NCBI RefSeq assembly: GCF_029868625.1
Contig: NZ_JARWOJ010000232.1
Location: 34,137-98,136 of the forward strand
DNA from: Nocardia neocaledoniensis
Lineage (GTDB): Bacteria > Actinomycetota > Actinomycetes > Mycobacteriales > Mycobacteriaceae
Reading direction: 5' to 3'
DNA: 64,000 nt
Shown here: positions 48,287-56,959 of the stretch, one piece after another
Position numbering within the stretch: position 1 is the stretch's first letter
How the letters are laid out: each line of letters begins with the position of its first letter
The notes under the pieces: generated by a model
The model's database searches: none
Told to the model about the DNA's origin: nothing
The model's input: only the letters and a program-made list of their open reading frames with translations
Made by a program: the position numbers and the translations under genes

Positions 48287-49027
48287 TCAGCGCATCGCCG
48301 GGTAGGCGGTGCGCTGCTCCGGGGTCAGCTGTTCGACGGCGTAGCTCAGCGCCGTGCGGCCAAGCTCGGGCGCGTGCGCGTCGAGGAAGTCGGTGAGCAG
48401 CGTCGGGTCGTTCCGCTTGCCGATCTCGCGCAGCATCCAGCCGAGCGCCTTCTGGATGAGGTCGCGGCGGTCGTCGAGCAACAGCAGGGCCAGGTCCAGC
48501 GTCGTGCTCGGATCTCCCGCCTTGATGAAGGCGAAGGTCGACAGCAGCGCGACCCTGCGTTCCCACAGCGAATCCCGCTGTGCCAGTTCGAACAGCAGCG
48601 CGCGGTCTCTGTCCAGCAGCCACGCCCCGACGATGTACTCGGCCGAGGAGTCCACCAGGTCCCAGTTGTTCACCCGGCCGCGGCGCACCGCGTCGAGATA
48701 GAACTCGACCATCTCGGCGCGCGCCTCGTCGTCCCTGGTGCGCGGCTTGGACGCGGCGGCGAAGCGGGCGTTCAGGATGAACAGCGCGGCCAGCCGCTCC
48801 TCGTGCACGGGGCTGTCGAGCAGGTCGCCGATCTGCGTCAGCGGCAGAGTGGCGAACCTCTTGGCCACCCTGCGCGTGGCGGGCACGCGGACGCCGACGA
48901 AGACATCACCTTCGCCGTATTCACCGGGACCGGTCTTGAAGAACCGTTGCAGATGGATCGCGTCGGCCGGGTCGGCTTGTTCGGCGAGCGCCGCGCGCAC
49001 CTGCGCGGCAGTGGGTTCACCGGACAC
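48287..49027 (-). CDS. AlkD-like DNA glycosylase (DNA alkylation repair protein)
   Basis: A 246-residue all-helical HEAT-repeat protein. Segments FFKTGPGEYGEGDVFVGVRVPATRRVAKRF and WDLVDSSAEYIVGAW, then WERRVALLSTFAFI, follow the AlkD family, which removes positively charged N3/N7-alkylated bases. The conserved Trp and Asp of the base-excision pocket are in the NNWDLVD segment. It is convergent with kshB (7-bp gap) and preceded by a 200-bp non-coding stretch. Confidence 0.9.
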   Translation of the reverse strand: MSGEPTAAQVRAALAEQADPADAIHLQRFFKTGPGEYGEGDVFVGVRVPATRRVAKRFATLPLTQIGDLLDSPVHEERLAALFILNARFAAASKPRTRDDEARAEMVEFYLDAVRRGRVNNWDLVDSSAEYIVGAWLLDRDRALLFELAQRDSLWERRVALLSTFAFIKAGDPSTTLDLALLLLDDRRDLIQKALGWMLREIGKRNDPTLLTDFLDAHAPELGRTALSYAVEQLTPEQRTAYPAMR

Positions 49028-49193
49028 GACCTACCTCCGATCGACGAGCTGCATCAGCCTTCGTCATTCAACACCGGGGCACCGACGGTCGCGGCGGATG
49101 TGGTCGTGCGACACGTAGCGGATCGGCCTGGTCCCGCCGCACGCGGGTCTGCGTCGACGACTCCCGGCGTTCTGGCCTCGGTCGGCGATCGGT

Positions 49194-49225
49194 GGTGTCC
49201 GGCCTCGGCGGTGTCCGGCCTCGGT
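49194..49225. repeat. Two tandem copies of a 16-bp unit
   Basis: GGTGTCCGGCCTCGGC is followed directly by the same unit with one change at its last base, in the non-coding gap (49028-49229) between the alkD-like gene and the racemase-like gene. No other feature was seen in that gap. Confidence 0.6.
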
Positions 49226-49229
49226 GGGG

Positions 49230-49994
49230 CTATCGGGCGGTGGCGCCGAGGAGGCGGCCCGAGTCGAACGTCGCGGCGCTGGACGGCAGGTCGCCCGGCC
49301 TGCCGCTGGTGCGGACCGTGACCGTGCCGGTGCCGGTGGTCGGGCGGCCGAGTTCGTCCATCTTGCGGATCGTCTGGGCGGCGACCGCCTGGGCGCTGTC
49401 GAACAGGCGCACGCCGTCGGGCAGTGCCGCGACGATGGCATCGATGACCAGCGGATAGTGCGTGCAGCCGAGAACGACGCCTTCGACGTCGGCGGGGGTG
49501 CGGGCGGCCGCGTCCGCGATGGAATCGGTGATGGCGGGCAGGTCGCCGCGGTCGATCGCGTCGGCCAGTCCGTGGCAGGCCACGCCGACGACCTTCGCGT
49601 CACCGGCGAAGCGGGCGATCAGGTCGGCCTGGTAGCGGCTGGCGGTGGTCGCCGCCGTCGCCCAGACCGCCACCGACCGGCACTGCGCCGCAGCCGGCTT
49701 GATCGCGGGCACGGTCCCGATCACCGGCACCGACTCCCCCACCGCCGCGCGCACCTGCGCGAGCGCGGTCACGCTGGCCGTATTGCACGGCAGCACAATC
49801 ACTTCGGCGCCGAGTTCGAGCGCCTGTCGCGCCGCGCCGAGCACCCGCTCGACCACCCAGTCTTCCGGCTTGGGCCCCCACGGCGCGCCATCGGGATCGA
49901 GCAGCAGCAGCAGGTCCGCGTCGGGCCGCAGCTTGCGCAACCAGGCGGCCGTCGGCAGCAGGCCGAGGCCGGAATCGATAAGCGCGACGATCAC
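49230..49994 (-). CDS. Aspartate/glutamate racemase-family protein (MurI-like)
   Basis: 254 residues. MurI landmarks: N-terminal ALIDSGLG (usual DSGxGG, here slightly changed), catalytic Cys70 in VLPCNTAS and Cys177 in LGCTHYPL, and the phosphate/Lys region WGPKPED. Both catalytic cysteines are kept, so an active glutamate racemase is possible. The altered first loop and the C-terminal Gly/Thr-rich extension suggest a second, diverged copy beside the housekeeping murI. It is transcribed alone. Confidence 0.72.
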   Translation of the reverse strand: MIVALIDSGLGLLPTAAWLRKLRPDADLLLLLDPDGAPWGPKPEDWVVERVLGAARQALELGAEVIVLPCNTASVTALAQVRAAVGESVPVIGTVPAIKPAAAQCRSVAVWATAATTASRYQADLIARFAGDAKVVGVACHGLADAIDRGDLPAITDSIADAAARTPADVEGVVLGCTHYPLVIDAIVAALPDGVRLFDSAQAVAAQTIRKMDELGRPTTGTGTVTVRTSGRPGDLPSSAATFDSGRLLGATAR

Positions 49995-50104
49995 GCGTCC
50001 ACCGTATTACAGGCCGACGAACCCACCCGCCCCGCCCACATCGCCACGTGACGCACCGCCCGCCCTCGATCCAGGCGAGGCCTGCCCGGACGTCCGGATA
50101 CGTC

Positions 50105-50305
50105 GTCAGCCCACGGTGAGGAGGCGGTCGGCCACCGAAGTCATGAGGTAGCCGGCTGGGCGCCCGGCCGATCCGAGGCGCCCTGCCGCGTTGTCAGCCC
50201 ACCGCAACGAAGAGGTCGGCCACCAGAGTCATGAGGTAGCCGGCTGGGCGCCCGGCCGGTGCGGGGCGCCCTGCGCGTTGTCAGCCCGCGGCGGCGAGGA
50301 GGTCG
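50105..50305. repeat. 88-bp tandem repeat copying the 3' end of the adjacent flavoprotein gene
   Basis: Three imperfect units begin at 50105, 50193 and 50280 (steps of 88 and 87 bases). The third unit starts in the true gene end. Each unit contains, on the minus strand, codons for the last residues (VADLLAAAG stop; VADLFVAVG stop; VADRLLTVG stop) and, in the two full copies, a hairpin with GGGCGCC paired to GGCGCCC. It therefore duplicates stop codon and terminator downstream of the gene. Confidence 0.85.
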
Positions 50306-51480
50306 GCGACCGGGGTCGGGGTGGCGAGTTTGGCGCGCAGCTTCATCACCTGGCCGGTGAGGCCCGCGCCGAGGACGGCGGTGAGCAGGCCGTCGCGAGA
50401 GTAGTAGGCCAGGAACTTGCGGCCGTCGTCGGTGACCACGGTGACATCGTCGGCGGGCGACGGGGCGCCGAGCGCCTGGATCTTGACGTCGTACTGGTCG
50501 CTCCAGAAGTACGGCACCCTGGCCGCGGTCGGGGCCGCACCGCCGAGCAGCGCGGTGACCAGCAGCTTCGCCTGCTCGCCCGCGCTGGTCCAGTGTTCGA
50601 CGCGCTTGCGTTCGCCGCTGTCGTGCTGCCAGGCGGCGACGTCGCCGACCGCCCACACGCCCTCGGCCGAGGTACGGCCGACCTCGTCGGCGAGCACACC
50701 CCCACCGGCGGCCGGCTCGGCCAGTTCGATGCCGGAACCGGCCAGCCAATCGGTGACCGGAACCGAGCCGACCCCGAGCACCACCAGGTCGGCGTCGATA
50801 TCGGTGCCGTCGGTGAGCAGCGCACCGCGCACATGCCCGCTGTCGTCGGCGCGCAGTGTGTCGACGCCGACGCCGCAGCGCAGGTCGACCCCTTCGTCGC
50901 GGTGCATCCGGGCCACCAGGCCACCGACGCGCTCGCCGAGCACCGAGGCCAGCGGCGTCGGCTGCGGCTCGACCATGCTGACCGCGATGCCGGCGGCCCG
51001 GAAGCTGGCGGCCAGTTCACAGCCGATGAAACCGGCGCCGATGATCAGCGCGCGACCGGCGCCGTCCAGTTCGGCCCGCAGGGTCTCGGCATCCTCGTGG
51101 GCACGCAGCACGTGCAGGCCCGCGACCTCGGGCAGGCCGGGGATCCGGCGCGGACGCAGGCCGGTCGCGATGATCAGCTGGTCGTAGGCCAGCGTGGAAC
51201 CGTCGGCCAGGGTGATCGTGCGCGCGGCGGTGTCGACCCCGGTGACGGCGGTTCCGAGGCGCAGCTCGATGTCCTTCTCCGCGAAGAACTCCGGCGGACG
51301 CAGCGTCGTGTCGTCGGTCTCGCCGCGGACGAACTGCTTCGACAGCGGCGGGCGGTCGTAGGGCGGGCGCGACTCGTCGCCCAGCAGCACGACGCCGCCT
51401 TCGTACCCGGCTCGGCGAAGCTCCTCCGCCGTGCGCAGGCCCGCGAGGCCCGCTCCGACGATCACGATGGGCGCGCTCAT
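50281..51480 (-). CDS. FAD-dependent NAD(P)H:ferredoxin-type reductase
   Basis: 399 residues. There are two Rossmann folds, FAD-binding IVIVGAGLAGLRTAEELRRAGY and NAD-binding LIIGAGFIGCELAASFRAAG, plus ATGLRPRRIPG and VWAVGDVA. A C-terminal domain with PYFWSDQYDVKIQALG is typical of ferredoxin/rubredoxin/putidaredoxin reductases serving P450s and dioxygenases. No ferredoxin or oxygenase is next to it. Its 3' end has been tandemly copied (see the 88-bp repeat). The 247-bp divergent gap upstream holds no gene that I can support. Confidence 0.88.
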   Translation of the reverse strand: MSAPIVIVGAGLAGLRTAEELRRAGYEGGVVLLGDESRPPYDRPPLSKQFVRGETDDTTLRPPEFFAEKDIELRLGTAVTGVDTAARTITLADGSTLAYDQLIIATGLRPRRIPGLPEVAGLHVLRAHEDAETLRAELDGAGRALIIGAGFIGCELAASFRAAGIAVSMVEPQPTPLASVLGERVGGLVARMHRDEGVDLRCGVGVDTLRADDSGHVRGALLTDGTDIDADLVVLGVGSVPVTDWLAGSGIELAEPAAGGGVLADEVGRTSAEGVWAVGDVAAWQHDSGERKRVEHWTSAGEQAKLLVTALLGGAAPTAARVPYFWSDQYDVKIQALGAPSPADDVTVVTDDGRKFLAYYSRDGLLTAVLGAGLTGQVMKLRAKLATPTPVADLLAAAG

Positions 51481-51727
51481 ACGTGTGTCCTCTCGGCATG
51501 TGCGGGGTCGACCGGCTCGCGCGAGCCATCGCCGCTGGAGACCGTCCGCCCATGCTGTGTCTCTGTGTCGGTGGCCACTACGGCCCCCAGATGTTTGTAC
51601 CAGTGCGCCCGGTCACGAGTGATACCCACGTCGCAACGCAACCGTCGCGGTTCCGGTATCGACCGGGCGGTCAATCAGGAGTAGACCGAGGTCAGAAGTA
51701 TTTTCGTCTCATCGAGGAGGCATCCCC

Positions 51728-52084
51728 ATGTTCACCGACAGCCGCGCACAGGACTTACTCGCCGTTGTGCTCGGCGCATTCACCGCGTTGTCACCCCTGT
51801 GGGTCGACACCAATGACAACGCCCGCTGGAGCCTCATCGTGCTCGGCGTCCTCATCGCCGCGACCGGGTTGATCCAGATGGCCAGGGCGAGCATGTCCAG
51901 CGCCGACTACGCGATGGGCCTGTTCGGCGTGCTGCTCTTCATCTCGCCGTGGGCGATGGACTTCACCGCCTTCCGCGGCGCGTCCTGGACCGCCTGGGTG
52001 GTCGGGGTCGTCACGGCGGTGGTGGCGGTCGCCGCGCTGCCCGCGATGAACGAGCGCCTGCACAAGATGGCTCCGCATCACTGA
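51728..52084 (+). CDS. SPW-repeat integral membrane protein
   Basis: 118 residues with four hydrophobic segments. The family motif appears as LFISPWAMDF and, less exactly, ALSPLWVD. The start has GAGGAGG upstream. It overlaps the following TetR gene by one base (TGATG), so the two are co-expressed. Its function is unknown; the TetR partner may sense membrane or lipid stress. Confidence 0.85.
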   Translation: MFTDSRAQDLLAVVLGAFTALSPLWVDTNDNARWSLIVLGVLIAATGLIQMARASMSSADYAMGLFGVLLFISPWAMDFTAFRGASWTAWVVGVVTAVVAVAALPAMNERLHKMAPHH

Positions 52085-52701
52085 TGCCGGGCCGACGCGT
52101 CGGGCGCCGCGACGCGAAACGCGATGGCGACGCCCGGCAACTCATTCTGGATGCCGCCGAGAACCTGTTCGCCGCACAGGGTTTCGACGCCACCCCCACC
52201 GCGGCCTTGGCCGCGGCCGCCGGGGTGCCCAAGGGGCTGGTCTTCTACTACTTCCCCACCAAGAACGCGATCCTGTCCGCGCTCATGCGCGAGCGCGTGC
52301 CGGATCAACCCATCGACGACCTCGACGCCGTGGTGTCCCCCGGAGATCCGGCCGCCAGTCTCGTCAACCTCGACACCGCGATCAACCTCCGCGACAACCA
52401 TTCCTCGGTGCTGCGAGTGATCATGTGGCGCGAGGCCGACACCCATCCCGATGTGCGGCGCCGGCTGCGTGGCCTGCGTGACCAGCTCCTCGACGTCACC
52501 GCCAGCGTGCTGCAGGCCAGTGTGCCGACCCCGATCCGCCCGAGCACCCTGCACGCCTGCGCGGCGGCCTGGGTATCGGCCATGTTCACCATCGCCAGCA
52601 CCGACCGGCTGCACGCACTCGACGGTGTCCCGTTCCCCACCTCCGAAAACCTGCTCGATGTCGCCCAGGTCGTGGCGGCGGGCATGACCCAGCTCGGTTG
52701 A
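52084..52701 (+). CDS. TetR-family regulator coupled to the SPW gene
   Basis: 205 residues from ATG 52084. The HTH is at ~18-62 (ARQLILDAAENLFAAQGFDATPTAALAAAAGVPKGLVFYYFPTKNAIL), followed by a helical ligand domain. The one-base overlap with the SPW gene suggests joint control. Target genes are not evident. Confidence 0.85.
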   Translation: MPGRRVGRRDAKRDGDARQLILDAAENLFAAQGFDATPTAALAAAAGVPKGLVFYYFPTKNAILSALMRERVPDQPIDDLDAVVSPGDPAASLVNLDTAINLRDNHSSVLRVIMWREADTHPDVRRRLRGLRDQLLDVTASVLQASVPTPIRPSTLHACAAAWVSAMFTIASTDRLHALDGVPFPTSENLLDVAQVVAAGMTQLG

Positions 52702-52777
52702 CCCCGACCCGTCTCCGGGTGCCGGGTCCGCCGAACGGATGACGACAGCGAGCGCGTTCGGCGACACGATCATTCGC

Positions 52778-54337
52778 ATGTCGATGAAGTCCCTCGCCGG
52801 TGCCGTCCTCGCGGCGGTGTGCCTGGTCGCGACCGGCTGCGCGACGACCGAGCGGACGCCGGTCGCCGATCTGGTCGCGCAGGCCGACGCCGTGCCGACA
52901 CCCCGGGCGTCCTGGGCGCCGTGTGCCGAGGAGGAACTGCGCCGCTACGAGTGCGCCCGCGTGCCGGTGCCGCTGGACTACGCCCGCCCGGACGGACCGA
53001 CGCTCGAGCTCGCGGTGATTCGTCAACCCGCCGGCGACCCATCCCGCCGCATCGGGACCCTGTTCACAGCGGCCGGCGGGCCGGGCGGTTCCGGGATCGA
53101 CTGGGCCGCCGGCGGCGAGCTGTTCCCGGGCGAGCTGAGCAGGCGATTCGACGTGGTCACCTTCGATCAGCGCGGTGTCGGCCGCAGCGCGCCGGTGCGC
53201 TGCTTCCCGGACTCGGCCGCGGCCGACGACTTCTGGCGCGGTATGACCGTCCCGCCCGTCGACGACGCGCAGCGCCGGGCAGCCGAGGACAGCAGCCGAG
53301 CACTCGCGGCGGGATGCACCGAGCACAGCGGCGAGCTGCTCGCCCACCTGACCACCGTGGACGCGGCCCGCGATCTCGATCTGCTCCGCCGCGCGGTCGG
53401 CGCCGAACAGCTGACATTCGAGGGCGGTTCGTACGCAAGCTACCTCGCCATCGTCTACGGCTCCCTGTTCCCCGACCGAGTCCGCGCACTGGCCCTGTCC
53501 TCGATCGTCGACCCCACCGCCTACACCACCGACACCCGCGCACACATCGACACGACCGCCCTCGGCACCGAGGAGGTCCGCACCGAGTTCCTCCGCTCGT
53601 GCGCCGCCGCCGGACCCCAGCGCTGCGCCTTCGCGGGTGCGTCGGCCGAAGAGGTCGTGGCGCGTGACACCGCGCTGCTGGAACGGGCCGCGGGTGCGCC
53701 GATCCGGGTCGGTGCGGGGGTCAGCGCCGTGGGTGTGACGTACGGCGAGATCGTTCAGGCGTACGCCACCCTGCTGTACGACCCGGATCGCGGCTGGCCG
53801 GCGCTGGCCGCGCTGCTCGCCGAGCTCGAGCGGGGCCCGGCCGGATCGCCCGAGGTGGTGCGCGAGGTTCTCGCGGCCGCCGAGATGAGCCCCGAGTTCC
53901 TCGCCTCGTTCGTGGCTCTGTCGTGCGCGGACAACGCCTTCCCGCGTGAGCCGCACCGCTGGCCGGAGTTCGCCCGCGAATCCGCTACTACCGCACCGGT
54001 ATTCGGGCCGTTCTGGCTCTACCTGCGCCAGCCCTGCGCCGCCTGGCCCACGCCCGCCGACGGTTATCCCCAGCGCTACCCCGGCCCGTGGACCCAGCAC
54101 TCCACCGCCCCGGCCCTGCTGTTCAACAACCGCTTCGACCCGGCGACCCCGGTGGATTCGGCCCGCCGCGCCGCATCCGCGATGGGCACCGCTCGCTTGG
54201 TGGTCGTCACGGACGGCTACGGCCACCAGCCGACCGGCGACTGCGTCACCACCCTCCGCGAGCGCTACCTCGTCGACCTGGAGGTTCCCGCACCGGACAC
54301 CTCGTGCACCGCCGGACGAACACCGTTCCTCGAGTAG
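52778..54337 (+). CDS. Secreted lipoprotein alpha/beta-hydrolase, tripeptidyl aminopeptidase (TAP) family
   Basis: About 519 residues from ATG 52778; an ATG at 52739 is also in frame but leaves a poor signal peptide. The signal peptide (KSLAGAVLAAVCLVATGC) ends in the lipobox VATGC. Alpha/beta-hydrolase features: oxyanion segment TAAGGPGGSG, RFDVVTFDQRGVGRS, nucleophile elbow GGSYAS, and in the C-terminal TAP domain the acid in NNRFDPATPV and the histidine in GYGHQ. All three catalytic residues are present. It probably cleaves peptides or esters at the cell surface. It is monocistronic. Confidence 0.85.
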   Translation: MSMKSLAGAVLAAVCLVATGCATTERTPVADLVAQADAVPTPRASWAPCAEEELRRYECARVPVPLDYARPDGPTLELAVIRQPAGDPSRRIGTLFTAAGGPGGSGIDWAAGGELFPGELSRRFDVVTFDQRGVGRSAPVRCFPDSAAADDFWRGMTVPPVDDAQRRAAEDSSRALAAGCTEHSGELLAHLTTVDAARDLDLLRRAVGAEQLTFEGGSYASYLAIVYGSLFPDRVRALALSSIVDPTAYTTDTRAHIDTTALGTEEVRTEFLRSCAAAGPQRCAFAGASAEEVVARDTALLERAAGAPIRVGAGVSAVGVTYGEIVQAYATLLYDPDRGWPALAALLAELERGPAGSPEVVREVLAAAEMSPEFLASFVALSCADNAFPREPHRWPEFARESATTAPVFGPFWLYLRQPCAAWPTPADGYPQRYPGPWTQHSTAPALLFNNRFDPATPVDSARRAASAMGTARLVVVTDGYGHQPTGDCVTTLRERYLVDLEVPAPDTSCTAGRTPFLE

Positions 54338-54409
54338 ACCGATCCCCGAGACCTCGGCGACGGCGCCGCCGAAGGCCGCGGCGCCTCAGGGGAGATACCG
54401 GCCGCGACT

Positions 54410-55987
54410 TCATCCTCGCGGCGAGGACGGAGCGGTCTTCGCCACCTTCACCGAAGTGCTCACGACGACGCCATCATCACCGCGCGGAGATCGGCGCTCT
54501 ACCTCGATACCCGCCGAATCACTCTCGGCGACAGCACCATCCCGCAGAACGCGCAGCGCGATCACGCCCAGGATCGCGTGCAGGGCGCCCGCCACCAGCG
54601 CGACCACATGCAGTCCGTCGACGAACGCGGCGCGCGCGTCGGCGAGCACCGAGGGAACGACCCCGGGGCGGCTCAGGGTCTCGCCGAGGGTCGGGGCGAG
54701 GTCGGGGCCGTGCAGGCGGAACAGCAGTGCGGCGAGGGAACCGAACAGGGCGATGCCGAGGGCGTTGCCGAGTTCGTTGCCGGTTTCGGCGAGCGCGGCG
54801 GCCGAACCGGCGCGTTCCGGTGGGACCGCGGCGACCGCGATGTCGGCGACCACGCTGAACGAGATGCCGTAACCGATTCCCGCCACGGCGGTCGCGGCGA
54901 GGTACCAGCCGATCCCGCCGTCCTGGCCGGTCGGCAGGAGCAGGAACAGGCCGGTGGCGATGCTGAAGTGCGCGGTGATCAGCGCGGCCGAGCGGCCGAT
55001 CCGTGCCACGATCGCCGGGGTGATCACAGCGGCCGCGGTGAGGACGAGGGCGCCGGGAACAGCGAGCAGCGCCGCGTCGGCGACCGAGAGACCTAGCACC
55101 GACTGCAGGTACGTACCCGCCAGGTAGGCGGTTGCCGACCACGCGGCCAGCGGCAGGAACCCGGTGACGATGGCGATGCCGAACACCCGATTGCGGAACA
55201 ACCCGAAGTCGACGAGCGGGTTCTCGATACGCCCCTGCCTGCGCCCGAACCAGCCGAGCAGTGCGGCGCCACCGAGCCCGATCACCAGCGAGCCCGGCGA
55301 GAACCCTTCCGCCGCGATGTGCTTCACCCCGTACAGCACCCCGAGCAGACCCGCCGCCGAGGTGACCACGCTGGCCACGTCGACCCGACCGACACCCGTG
55401 GTCCGCACCTCACCGAGCAGCAGCGGCGCGAACACCAGGAACAGCAGGACCACCGGCACATTGATCAACAGCACCGATCCCCACCAGAACCGGCTCAGCA
55501 GCTGACCCGCGACGACGGGCCCAATGGCGAAGCCGGCGGCGAAGGTCGCCGCGAAGATCCCGATGGCCTGCGCCCGCCGGCGCGGATCGGTGAACAGGGT
55601 GCCGAGCACCGCGAGCGCGGAGGGCAGCAGCGTGGCGCCCGCCACCCCCATCAGCACGCGGAAGGCGATCAGCAGTTCGGGACCCGTCGCGAACGCCGCG
55701 CCCACCGAGCCGACGCCGAACACGGCCGCGCCGATCAGCAGCAGTCGTTTGCGGCCGTACCGGTCGCCGATGGTGCCGAACGCGATGAGCAGTGACCCGA
55801 CGGCGAAGCCGTAACTGTCCAGGATCCACAGGGACTGGTCGGCGGTGGGGGCGAGCGCGTCGGTGACGGCCGGCATGGCGAGGAACAGCACCGAGCCGTC
55901 CATCGCGACCAGTAGGACGGGGCCGAGCACGACCAGCAGTCCGAGCCAGGCCCGCGGCTCGGTGGACGTCGTCTTGAGGCGATTCAT
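54410..55987 (-). CDS. MFS multidrug exporter, DHA2 (14-TM) type
   Basis: 525 residues from ATG 55987 with about fourteen membrane segments. Antiporter motifs are visible: motif D1-like LVAMDGSVLFLAMPAV, motif A GDRYGRKRLLLIG, and motif C GFAIGPVVAGQLLSRFWWGSVLLINVP. The C-terminal ~40 residues are charged and Ser/Val-rich. It is divergent from an XRE regulator with an inverted repeat between them, a common drug-responsive pair. The substrate is unknown; it is ~14 kb from the NRPS and need not be its exporter. Confidence 0.88.
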   Translation of the reverse strand: MNRLKTTSTEPRAWLGLLVVLGPVLLVAMDGSVLFLAMPAVTDALAPTADQSLWILDSYGFAVGSLLIAFGTIGDRYGRKRLLLIGAAVFGVGSVGAAFATGPELLIAFRVLMGVAGATLLPSALAVLGTLFTDPRRRAQAIGIFAATFAAGFAIGPVVAGQLLSRFWWGSVLLINVPVVLLFLVFAPLLLGEVRTTGVGRVDVASVVTSAAGLLGVLYGVKHIAAEGFSPGSLVIGLGGAALLGWFGRRQGRIENPLVDFGLFRNRVFGIAIVTGFLPLAAWSATAYLAGTYLQSVLGLSVADAALLAVPGALVLTAAAVITPAIVARIGRSAALITAHFSIATGLFLLLPTGQDGGIGWYLAATAVAGIGYGISFSVVADIAVAAVPPERAGSAAALAETGNELGNALGIALFGSLAALLFRLHGPDLAPTLGETLSRPGVVPSVLADARAAFVDGLHVVALVAGALHAILGVIALRVLRDGAVAESDSAGIEVERRSPRGDDGVVVSTSVKVAKTAPSSPRG

Positions 55988-56034
55988 GGACCCACCCTGG
56001 AACGGCACGCCAGGGGCAACCAGACACCTGTCGT

Positions 56035-56057
56035 GGGTATACCTCACAGGGATACCC
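56035..56057. promoter_or_regulatory. Inverted repeat between MFS exporter and XRE regulator
   Basis: GGGTAT and ATACCC, separated by 11 nt, lie in the 102-bp divergent gap; it is likely the XRE regulator's operator overlapping one or both promoters. Confidence 0.5.
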
Positions 56058-56089
56058 CGGCCGCGCGGCCGGTCCCTACGATCGAGGGC

Positions 56090-56959
56090 ATGGAGTTGGA
56101 GACCCTCGGCACGTTCCTCAAGAACCGGCGCGATCGGATCACCCCCGAACGGATCGGTCTGAAGACCTTCGGGGTCACCCGCCGCGTGCCCGGCCTACGC
56201 CGGGAAGAACTCGCCCAGCTCGCCGGGGTGAGTCCCGGGTACTACACCCGCCTCGAACAGGACCAGGCGGGCACGGCATCGCCGCAGGTCATCGACGCCC
56301 TCGCCCGCGTGCTGCAGCTCGATCCCGCCGAGACAACGCATCTGCGCAATCTCGCGGGCCGCAGCGCCGTGGCGCGGCTGGTCCGGGACGACCCCGAACA
56401 ACCGCATCCGCGGGTGATCGCCCTGCTCGCCTCGCTCGGCGAGACCATGCCCGCCGTCGTGCTGGGCCGCCGCGGTGACGTCCTCGCCTGGAACCGGCCT
56501 GGCCACGCCCTGGTCGCCGAACATCTCGACTTCACGGCGCCGGCGGATCCCGCGCACAGGCCGTCGATCCCGCGCCTGTTCTTCCTCGACCCGCTCACCC
56601 GCGACCTGTACCGCAACTGGACCGAGCTGGCCCGCATCCACGTCGCCTACCTGCGCCTCACCGCGGGCCGCTACCCGAACGACGCGCACCTGGCCGAACT
56701 GATCGGCGAATTGGCCATGCGCAGTAGCGAATTCGCCACCCTGTGGGCGACCGGCGACGTCGCCGACTGCACCGTCGGCCCGATGGACCTGCGCCATCCC
56801 ACCGTCGGCCGCGTCGACGTCGACTACCAGGTGTGGTTGCAACCCGACAGCCCCGACCACCGCCTCGAGGTCTACACCCCGCGCGACGCGTCCTCCGCCG
56901 ACGCCCTGCGCCTGCTCACCGGCTCCGACACCCCGTCGACACCGGTTTCCTCGCCCTAG
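56090..56959 (+). CDS. XRE-family regulator with MmyB-like ligand domain
   Basis: 289 residues from ATG 56090; an in-frame ATG at 56033 would read through the operator. The N-terminal HTH is at ~8-75 (FLKNRRDRITPERIGL…RVPGLRREELAQLAGVSPGYYTRLEQDQ). A PAS-like MmyB domain follows with VLAWNRPGHALV, RNWTELARIHVAYLR and GPMDLRHPTVGRVDVDYQ. Members of this actinobacterial family often control an adjacent dehydrogenase or exporter; here the divergent MFS gene is the likely target. Confidence 0.88.
   Translation: MELETLGTFLKNRRDRITPERIGLKTFGVTRRVPGLRREELAQLAGVSPGYYTRLEQDQAGTASPQVIDALARVLQLDPAETTHLRNLAGRSAVARLVRDDPEQPHPRVIALLASLGETMPAVVLGRRGDVLAWNRPGHALVAEHLDFTAPADPAHRPSIPRLFFLDPLTRDLYRNWTELARIHVAYLRLTAGRYPNDAHLAELIGELAMRSSEFATLWATGDVADCTVGPMDLRHPTVGRVDVDYQVWLQPDSPDHRLEVYTPRDASSADALRLLTGSDTPSTPVSSP

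Noticed and set aside
49230..49994. Calling the racemase-like gene the housekeeping murI
   Set aside because: The first catalytic loop deviates from DSGxGG and the neighbours are not cell-wall genes, so a diverged paralogue is safer.
54410..55987. MFS exporter as the NRPS product exporter
   Set aside because: It is 14 kb away, has its own divergent XRE regulator and operator, and nothing links it to the NRPS operon.
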